Shown here: piece by piece, positions 6,790-11,775 of the stretch
How the letters are laid out: each line of letters starts with the position of its first letter
Numbering within the stretch: position 1 is the first letter of the stretch
NCBI GenBank assembly: GCA_001817055.1
Contig: MHHP01000019.1
Coordinates: 1-11,775, forward strand
Origin: Candidatus Andersenbacteria bacterium RIFCSPHIGHO2_02_FULL_45_11
GTDB taxonomy: Bacteria; Patescibacteriota; Andersenbacteria; UBA10190
DNA length: 11,775 bases
Direction: 5' to 3'
Translations under genes and position numbers: made by a program
The notes under the pieces: model-generated
What the model saw: the letters and a program-made list of their open reading frames with translations, nothing else
Told to the model about the DNA's origin: nothing
Database searches by the model: none

Positions 6790-8478
6790 TTACGTTGAAT
6801 AATAGCCGTATAGAAGCGTGACAATGTTTGCACCTATCGGCAGCACGACCTCAATAAGTCCATCTCTGTCCTGAACAGGAAATCCTTCTTTTGTTTTCCA
6901 GCCAGAGTAGTAGTTCATATTCACCATAAGACTCGTGGGCTGCTTTATATCTACTGCAACAACAAACTTTTGATCGTCTCTTCGAATAAAATTTACGCTC
7001 CCCGCTTTAGTATCCACAAGGTACACCTCGCCTCTATCTGGCTTCTTTTTATCAGATCCATTGATTGCAGATGTTGCGGGAGTATGCTGATAAAATCGGC
7101 ACAAGTCATTCACTCCACGATTTTCCAAATAGTCAATATATGCGGCTCTATAATATTTCTCATCTGATGTGGTGTACGAATGCTTTACGCGCATAAATTT
7201 TGATTCAACATGAATTTCTTCTGGAAGCGGGACTGAAAAGGTGCGCGCAAACATAGTATAGTCGTTTGAGATAAGGTCAGCAGCAAGCATGAACATAATA
7301 ATTAGAGCAATTGTCATCCCGGCCTCCGAGCCGGGATCCAGGCGCGTGGATTCCCGCCTTCGCGGGAATGACGTAGAAATAAGTTCCATTCCATGGGCAG
7401 CCAGAATAGCTATACCAATAACAGGAAAGAACATCAGCCTGCTTGGCATACGGAACAGATCTCCTACTTTACTAACAACCCCATGCGTTATTGGGAACGA
7501 AGTAAATGCAAGCACAAGAATCACTGCACTCGCCAAAAAGAAAGGTTTGTAGTTTTTCCATAATCTATCTCGCTTGTGCATCAAAGCAAATAACACCAAT
7601 GCAATAGAGATATATCCAATATAGTTTCCGAATTCCCCCCAACGATATACATCCCCATTATACGGAATCGCGGGCAATGATCCACGAGCAAATAACATCT
7701 GTGGCAATAGCGTTATTGCTGGCGTAAACCCTAGCCTGGATTCATTTGTTTCAAGAACAGATAAAACCGGAATTAATTTAATTGCAGCAAATAGTATGAA
7801 AAAGAAGACGATACCCAGTAAAACAAAGAGTACGCGTGGATTCCGGGTCGGAGCCCGGAATGACATAAACAAAAAAACCAAACCTAAAAATAACAGCGAA
7901 TACACCACCATGTGCATAGATCCAGCGCCAAACATAAACGCCAGCATAAGCCCTGCTACTGGGACATACCGGATATTTTTTATGCTTGTTATTCCTGCCA
8001 GCAAGAACCATGGAATCCATGCGCTGCTCACCCATACAAAGTATCCTTCTGCCAAGTGCTGTGATATATATCCGCCAAATGCCATAATTAGCCCAAACGT
8101 AAGAGCTCCTAGGTGCTGAAACCCAAGTACCCGCCTTCCCAAAACTACAAACCCAACAAACGCCGTGCACAGAGTCAAGGCAAACGACACTTTCATTGCA
8201 AGAAGCTCATCAAACGGCAATGTGAGGAAGAAAAAAGGCTGTAGAAACCAAGACTCAACATCACCAAGTAACGGGCTACCTCCGCACAAGTACGGGTTCC
8301 AGGTGGGCATATGGCCTGCCAAGATGCTTTCCTGGGCCACCCCAGAGTATATTAACCCTCTATTAATATCGCCATGATTACTGATATTCGTACTATGTTG
8401 AAATAACGGGAAGGTTGCTATCATGGAAAGCAATATGCCGATGCCAAAATACACTGCCAATTCTCTTCGAAAGTTCAT
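6790..8478 (-). CDS. YfhO-like GT-C membrane protein with two repeat-derived insertions
   Basis: 562 residues from ATG 8478; an upstream in-frame ATG at 8511 would give 573. I prefer 8478 because a perfect TATAAT ends 7 bases before it and the first membrane segment starts immediately after a short basic N-terminus (MNFRRE). YfhO-like features: one membrane segment, an outward loop with SGVAQESILAGHMPTWNPYL and CGGSPLLGD, about ten more membrane segments, then an extracytoplasmic beta-rich tail containing the usual YYSGWK motif. Bacterial YfhO proteins are implicated in lipoteichoic acid glycosylation, so the expected role is lipid-linked sugar transfer outside the membrane; the substrate is unknown. 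Two palindromic repeats are read in frame: residues about 205-215 (RAPTRNPR) and 369-389 (SFPRRRESTRLDPGSEAG). The protein ends shortly after the YSGW domain, without the C-terminal membrane segment often seen. Confidence 0.82.
   Translation of the reverse strand: MNFRRELAVYFGIGILLSMIATFPLFQHSTNISNHGDINRGLIYSGVAQESILAGHMPTWNPYLCGGSPLLGDVESWFLQPFFFLTLPFDELLAMKVSFALTLCTAFVGFVVLGRRVLGFQHLGALTFGLIMAFGGYISQHLAEGYFVWVSSAWIPWFLLAGITSIKNIRYVPVAGLMLAFMFGAGSMHMVVYSLLFLGLVFLFMSFRAPTRNPRVLFVLLGIVFFFILFAAIKLIPVLSVLETNESRLGFTPAITLLPQMLFARGSLPAIPYNGDVYRWGEFGNYIGYISIALVLFALMHKRDRLWKNYKPFFLASAVILVLAFTSFPITHGVVSKVGDLFRMPSRLMFFPVIGIAILAAHGMELISTSFPRRRESTRLDPGSEAGMTIALIIMFMLAADLISNDYTMFARTFSVPLPEEIHVESKFMRVKHSYTTSDEKYYRAAYIDYLENRGVNDLCRFYQHTPATSAINGSDKKKPDRGEVYLVDTKAGSVNFIRRDDQKFVVAVDIKQPTSLMVNMNYYSGWKTKEGFPVQDRDGLIEVVLPIGANIVTLLYGYYST
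7313..7372. repeat. 60-base double-palindrome element, read in frame
   Basis: The element is bounded by inverted GTCAT/ATGAC. It holds two hairpins: ATCCCGGC/GCCGGGAT (7316-7323 with 7330-7337, 6-base loop) and ATTCCCGC/GCGGGAAT (7350-7357 with 7362-7369, 4-base loop). It is GC-rich compared with its surroundings. Its length is exactly 20 codons, and it encodes SFPRRRESTRLDPGSEAGMT within the YfhO-like protein. This resembles widespread TGGATTCC...GGAATGAC palindromes dispersed in bacterial genomes (from memory). Confidence 0.85.
7834..7864. repeat. Short single-hairpin copy of the same repeat family
   Basis: The GCGTGGATTCC left side and GGAATGAC right side match the element at 7313-7372. 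The hairpin is ATTCCGGG/CCCGGAAT (7840-7847 with 7854-7861, 6-base loop TCGGAG). It encodes SFRAPTRNPR in the YfhO-like protein, between two membrane segments. Confidence 0.8.
8408..8414 (+). promoter_or_regulatory. Shine-Dalgarno-like GGGAAGG for the 734-residue GT-C gene
   Basis: GGGAAGG lies 8 bases before ATG 8423 and selects that start over in-frame ATGs at 8435 and 8441. It lies inside the first codons of the opposite-strand YfhO-like gene. Confidence 0.5.
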
Positions 8479-10627
8479 AGTGGGTATTATAGTAGCATTA
8501 TTCATCGCCATAGGCTTACTTGCCGGAACGCGACTACAAGAGCGTATTGCCTATACTCAAACACCAGACGATACACATATTCATCAAGTGTATGCAAAAA
8601 ATCCGATAAAAACTGAGTTTATTGCGACTGCGCAAGGATTATCAGGAGTTGCGATTGCACGTCAAGAATCCAGTGTATCGGACAATGCGATTATTGCTCA
8701 GATATATAATAATATACATGTTGCAATACCATCTTCGCTCACTGTTACGCCTACGGAACTGAAACTATCATTTAACCCGCAACCACAAAGCGCACATCAA
8801 AAATTTACTGTTACGATAGAAACATCTGCAAACAAGCAAGCGGCTTTACTGCTGCCATACGAATCCGACAGCACAAAGTATCCGAATACCATCGTTTGGC
8901 AAAATGGCATACAAAAACAAGGATCGTTAGGGATCACCCAATACGAGCGGCCAACAATCGCACTATCGCTTGCTCGATGGCTTGGCTTACCGCACCAACG
9001 CGCGCTATGGCTTGGGATTGGATTGTGTGTAGTTGGATTTGCGTTACGACGCACCCCCTCTCGCTCCCCCTTATCCAAAGGGGAGAAATTACGCGACGCG
9101 ATTTCCTCCCCTCATATGAGGGGAGGGGACCTGCCTGCCGGACAGGCAGGGGTGGGGTCGAGAAGCACTGTTGCCTACTATGTAATAGTTTTCATCTCTA
9201 TCCTCATCGTATATTGGCCTGCAACAAAGCTATTTTTTTACAGTGACGATGTGCCAATCCTGGCCAGAACCGAAGTGCTCAAATCAACAAATCCGTTACT
9301 TCTTTTTACGCCGCATCAATATACGGATTCTGATCCGAATTCTCAATTTGGTTTTGATTTCTGGAGGCCAGTAAGTTTTTCGGCATATCCACTCTTGTTG
9401 TCATATTTGCCAGGAAGACCAAATGCACAGGTCTATTACTTCGTAAATATTGTATTATTGGCGATCACTGGCTGTTTATTATTTACGATTGCACATCATA
9501 TACTCAAGTCTCCTGCCTTTGCACTCCTTGCAACAGCAATATGGGCATTTCATAGTACAAAACTAGGAGTAGTGTATTGGTGGAGCTCATCCCAAGACAT
9601 ACTTGCGTCACTATTTGCAATGGGAACAATCGTTCTGTATCTAAAAAATAAATATAAGCTGGCAATGATGTGCTACATGCTCGGCATGCTCTCTAAAGAA
9701 TATGTCATTGTTACGCCAATACTAATTGCTGGTATAGAACTGCTGAGTAATCGTGGATTCCAGGTCAAGCCTGCCTACCGGACAGGCAGGCCCGGAATGA
9801 CAGGCTTCGTTATTACCGCTGGGATATTTTTAATTCTTAATACAGCCGCCCTTGGAAATCCATGGATATTTAAAGATACGCACGCAGATACGTACGCATT
9901 TAGCCTGAATCCCATATCAATTGCTCGAAATATCATCGTATACACAAGCGCAAGTGCAGAAGATAAACTATGGCCCACAACGAAAGCGTCAAACTCTCTC
10001 GAACTATTTTTGGATACTTCTTTTGAACTGTGGCGGGCGAAAACATCCGGACCTTATTATCCTGGCGTAGTACTTATTATGTTGTGGCTGATTGGCGTGT
10101 TCGCATTTTTTAAAAATACGAATGTACGTAACACGCTGATCTTTGGCGGAATCTGGTGGACACTCTACCTAGGCCCAATTCTTTTGCTTGCAAACGACTG
10201 GAAACCTCGTTGGCTCACACTACCCATATTCGGAATCGGATTGTGCGGAGCAATGGTGTTGCAGCGTCTGCGAATTCCAAAGCTTGCGATATACACCCTA
10301 GTTCTTCTTTCTGGTATATATGGATACCAAACAGCACGCGCAGAACATCTTATTCGGTTTTATAGAGAACAGTCAGAGTATACGAGAAATGCGTATCATC
10401 AGTTACGAAAACAGGAGGAACTTATACAGGGTGCAAAACGCATTATTCTTATAGGCATTACAGAGGAGCAAGAAACAAGCTTGAATGCATACCTATTTCG
10501 GGTCTATGCGAAAAACCCTCATGCGGATATCATATATGCAGCGTCAATGCCCCCACGACAAGAGCCAGGAGATATAATTATTAACATGTCTGGCGTTATT
10601 CCATACTACCCAGAAAGCGAAAAATGA
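8423..10627 (+). CDS. GT-C family glycosyltransferase-like protein with N-terminal extracytoplasmic domain
   Basis: 734 residues. Order: a basic start and membrane anchor (about 15-33); a beta-rich extracytoplasmic domain (about 34-190); a membrane segment (193-211); a repeat-derived cytoplasmic insert (about 211-246); then roughly ten membrane segments; and a soluble C-terminal region after about 655. GT-C landmarks: YSDDVPIL with Asp275-Asp276 in the first outward loop, FHSTK near His377, SSSQDIL with Asp392, and LSKEY (Ser424-Lys425-Glu426) followed by P. The SKE motif between membrane helices is typical of TMTC/PMT-like mannosyltransferases. Expected role: sugar transfer from a polyprenyl-phosphate donor at the outer face. 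Donor and acceptor are unknown. A second repeat is read in frame at about 444-460 (FQVKPAYRTGRPGMT). The 5' end overlaps the divergent YfhO-like gene by 56 bases; the 3' end shares ATGA with the next gene. Confidence 0.82.
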   Translation: MESNMPMPKYTANSLRKFIVGIIVALFIAIGLLAGTRLQERIAYTQTPDDTHIHQVYAKNPIKTEFIATAQGLSGVAIARQESSVSDNAIIAQIYNNIHVAIPSSLTVTPTELKLSFNPQPQSAHQKFTVTIETSANKQAALLLPYESDSTKYPNTIVWQNGIQKQGSLGITQYERPTIALSLARWLGLPHQRALWLGIGLCVVGFALRRTPSRSPLSKGEKLRDAISSPHMRGGDLPAGQAGVGSRSTVAYYVIVFISILIVYWPATKLFFYSDDVPILARTEVLKSTNPLLLFTPHQYTDSDPNSQFGFDFWRPVSFSAYPLLLSYLPGRPNAQVYYFVNIVLLAITGCLLFTIAHHILKSPAFALLATAIWAFHSTKLGVVYWWSSSQDILASLFAMGTIVLYLKNKYKLAMMCYMLGMLSKEYVIVTPILIAGIELLSNRGFQVKPAYRTGRPGMTGFVITAGIFLILNTAALGNPWIFKDTHADTYAFSLNPISIARNIIVYTSASAEDKLWPTTKASNSLELFLDTSFELWRAKTSGPYYPGVVLIMLWLIGVFAFFKNTNVRNTLIFGGIWWTLYLGPILLLANDWKPRWLTLPIFGIGLCGAMVLQRLRIPKLAIYTLVLLSGIYGYQTARAEHLIRFYREQSEYTRNAYHQLRKQEELIQGAKRIILIGITEEQETSLNAYLFRVYAKNPHADIIYAASMPPRQEPGDIIINMSGVIPYYPESEK
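8486..8491 (-). promoter_or_regulatory. Candidate -10 (TATAAT) for the YfhO-like gene, leaderless
   Basis: A perfect TATAAT on the minus strand (8491-8486) is followed by 7 bases and then ATG 8478, so transcription is expected to start at the initiation codon. No convincing -35 box is seen. The site lies inside the divergent GT-C gene and is the main reason for choosing the 8478 start over 8511. Confidence 0.42.
9064..9157. repeat. Composite of three adjacent palindromes, read in frame
   Basis: First hairpin: CCCCTT/AAGGGG around 9067-9083. Second: a perfect 22-base palindrome at 9105-9126 with arm CCTCCCCTCAT. Third: the 21-base unit at 9130-9150. The composite is G/C-rich and strand-biased and encodes about 31 residues (from SPLSKGEKLRDA through LPAGQAGVGS) between two membrane segments of the GT-C protein, with no frame disruption. 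It is likely a stacked insertion of separate repeat units. Confidence 0.8.
9130..9150. repeat. 21-base palindromic unit, copy 1
   Basis: The arms are CCTGCCTG (9130-9137) and CAGGCAGG (9143-9150) around loop CCGGA. It is read here as LPAGQAG. It matches the unit at 9770-9790 at 20 of 21 bases (G/A at base 8). Confidence 0.85.
9753..9801. repeat. Nested repeat: 21-base unit inside a GGATTCC...GGAATGAC palindrome
   Basis: The outer parts GTGGATTCC (9753-9761) and CCCGGAATGAC (9791-9801) match the family at 7313 and 7834. The inner 9770-9790 is copy 2 of the 21-base unit, with arms CCTGCCT/AGGCAGG. The whole is in frame, encoding RGFQVKPAYRTGRPGMT between membrane segments of the GT-C protein. 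Confidence 0.85.
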
Positions 10628-11775
10628 ATCTTGAATTCTTTAAAAAAAATAGATACAGCCTTGCCATCGTATTCTTTACATGGCTTGCATTCTTCTTACC
10701 CATACTTTCGGGTAAGTTCGTCTACTTCCTGGATGACTTGAAGATTATTTATTTCCCAATTGAAACGCTATATGCCCAGTTTCAACACAACTGGCAACTA
10801 CCGCTGTGGGCCAACGAATTCGGATTTGGGCAGCCACTGCTTGCATGGGGACAGCTGGGCTTCTTTACGCCATTGCATCTTATCTTGCGAGCATTATATG
10901 TGCCCCCGCTTGCATTACTTCAAATATCGGCTGCTGCATATTTTCTTATTGGCAGCATCGGAATGTTTACGTTTCTCGTCAAACGAAATCTCAATCAATA
11001 TGCTGCTGCGTTGGGAGCAATTGTATTTGCATATTGCGGCTTTAGTATTGGACACCTAAACCATGTGAATTTTTATACAAGTACCATGTTGTTGCCATGG
11101 CTGCTCATCGCGATATACACCCTCCTCAATAAACAAACCCTGGCACGAGCCACAACACTGGCACTAACAGCTGCGGCAATTGCCATGAGCGGCCAACCAC
11201 AAGTGACGCTGTATGTATTTATTGCGGCAACTGTAATCAGTATTGGTATGTTTGTGCAAAAACCATCTATTCGAGCAATTCCATGGGTTATATATGCTGT
11301 AATTCTTGCGTTTTTACTATCATCCCTCGCCATACTTCCGCTCCAAGAATTTTTGCCGGATACCGAACGCGCTGCAGGGTTGCCATACCAAGAGCTCTTT
11401 GAATTCAGCTATCCGCCTTGGCACACCGTAACACTAGTTCTTCCCTATTTTTTCGGTGATCACTCTAATTATTGGGGCGCTAAAGGTTTTCAAGAACTTG
11501 CTGCATTTACAGGGATTATCCCCCTTATTCTTGCAGGTGGCGCACTTACGCACTGGAAACAACATAGATCAATACGAGCAACCGGCATTGCCCTTGTGGT
11601 AGGGGGCGCACTACTAGCACTCGGCAAATACTCACCCGTGTATACATACCTTATCGACAATCATTACATCACAAGCATAGGTGTAGTAGGGCGGTTTGTA
11701 TTTTTCTTTGATATCGGGATAGTTTTGCTTGCAGCTGTTGGCCTACACGACCTTACCGAACGAAGAAAAGCATTC
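10624..11775 (+). CDS. YfhO-family membrane protein (3' end cut by window edge)
   Basis: The frame is open from ATG 10624 to the right edge: 384 codons with no stop. The start overlaps the previous stop as ATGA. The N-terminus is basic (FKKNRY), then a membrane segment (about 12-28), then an outward loop with LDDLKIIYFPIE (Asp37-Asp38) and LPLWANEFGFGQPLL, the classic YfhO opening. Further signatures are FSIGHLNHVNFYTSTMLLPW and, later, PLQEF and VLPYFFGDHSNYW. About eight membrane segments are present before the cut. The expected full length for the family is 600-900 residues, so the C-terminal extracytoplasmic region lies outside. YfhO relatives are GT-C-type proteins implicated in glycosylating surface polymers. 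It is a paralogue of the minus-strand YfhO-like protein but carries no repeat insertion in the visible part. Confidence 0.85.
   Translation, partial: MNLEFFKKNRYSLAIVFFTWLAFFLPILSGKFVYFLDDLKIIYFPIETLYAQFQHNWQLPLWANEFGFGQPLLAWGQLGFFTPLHLILRALYVPPLALLQISAAAYFLIGSIGMFTFLVKRNLNQYAAALGAIVFAYCGFSIGHLNHVNFYTSTMLLPWLLIAIYTLLNKQTLARATTLALTAAAIAMSGQPQVTLYVFIAATVISIGMFVQKPSIRAIPWVIYAVILAFLLSSLAILPLQEFLPDTERAAGLPYQELFEFSYPPWHTVTLVLPYFFGDHSNYWGAKGFQELAAFTGIIPLILAGGALTHWKQHRSIRATGIALVVGGALLALGKYSPVYTYLIDNHYITSIGVVGRFVFFFDIGIVLLAAVGLHDLTERRKAF

Noticed and set aside
7289..7552. Plus-strand frame running through the 60-base repeat opposite the YfhO-like gene
   Set aside because: The repeat is open in four of six frames, and the remaining two meet only a TGA at its very end, which easily extends shadow frames. 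No initiation signal or domain is present.
7313..9801. CRISPR array or insertion-sequence ends as an explanation for the repeats
   Set aside because: The copies are irregularly spaced, differ in length, lie within coding frames, and have no spacers, transposase or target duplications that I can see.
4373..10627. Recoded TGA (Gly) as in some Patescibacteria lineages
   Set aside because: TGA ends three genes at positions that match family length or lead directly into a coupled start, and no in-frame TGA needs reading through.

Overview
The window looks like chromosomal DNA from a Candidate Phyla Radiation (Patescibacteria) bacterium. This is an inference from three things: short palindromic repeats embedded in frame inside genes, including one encoding the peptide LPAGQAG that I associate with these genomes; a high density of multi-membrane-pass glycosyltransferase-like proteins; and tightly packed genes with almost no leader sequence. 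TGA ends three genes and is not read through in any gene, so the standard bacterial code applies and the recoded lineages are unlikely. No rRNA, tRNA, CRISPR array, transposase or convincing intrinsic terminator is visible. Coding density is close to 100%, and no stretch over 300 bases lacks a gene.

Layout. (1) 1-2358, minus strand: a DUF4956 membrane protein followed by a membrane-anchored CotH-kinase-like protein cut by the window edge. (2) 2392-6141, plus strand: two tandem extended short-chain dehydrogenases (sugar-nucleotide epimerase/dehydratase type), a GT-C-like polytopic protein, and a 114-residue membrane protein, with spacings of 9, -44 and -4 bases. (3) 8478-6085, minus strand: a YfhO-like GT-C protein and a small double-anchored extracytoplasmic-domain protein. 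(4) 8423-11775, plus strand: a GT-C protein with an N-terminal extracytoplasmic domain, then another YfhO-family protein cut by the right edge. Units 1 and 2 diverge from a 33-base spacer. Units 3 and 4 diverge with overlapping 5' ends. Units 2 and 3 converge with overlapping 3' ends.

Taken together the locus looks like a surface-glycan or protein-glycosylation region. The SDR enzymes would make modified sugar nucleotides. The GT-C/YfhO-type proteins would transfer lipid-linked sugars on the outer face of the membrane. The CotH/DUF4956 pair would act in surface-protein modification or envelope physiology. Substrates cannot be read from the sequence.

The most unusual content is a set of GC-rich palindromic elements (7313-7372, 7834-7864, about 9064-9157, 9753-9801), all inside two GT-C genes. 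All keep the reading frame, and all fall in loops predicted to be cytoplasmic. A 21-base unit is found embedded in two different host repeats, is read in two different frames, and has no stop codon in any of its six frames.
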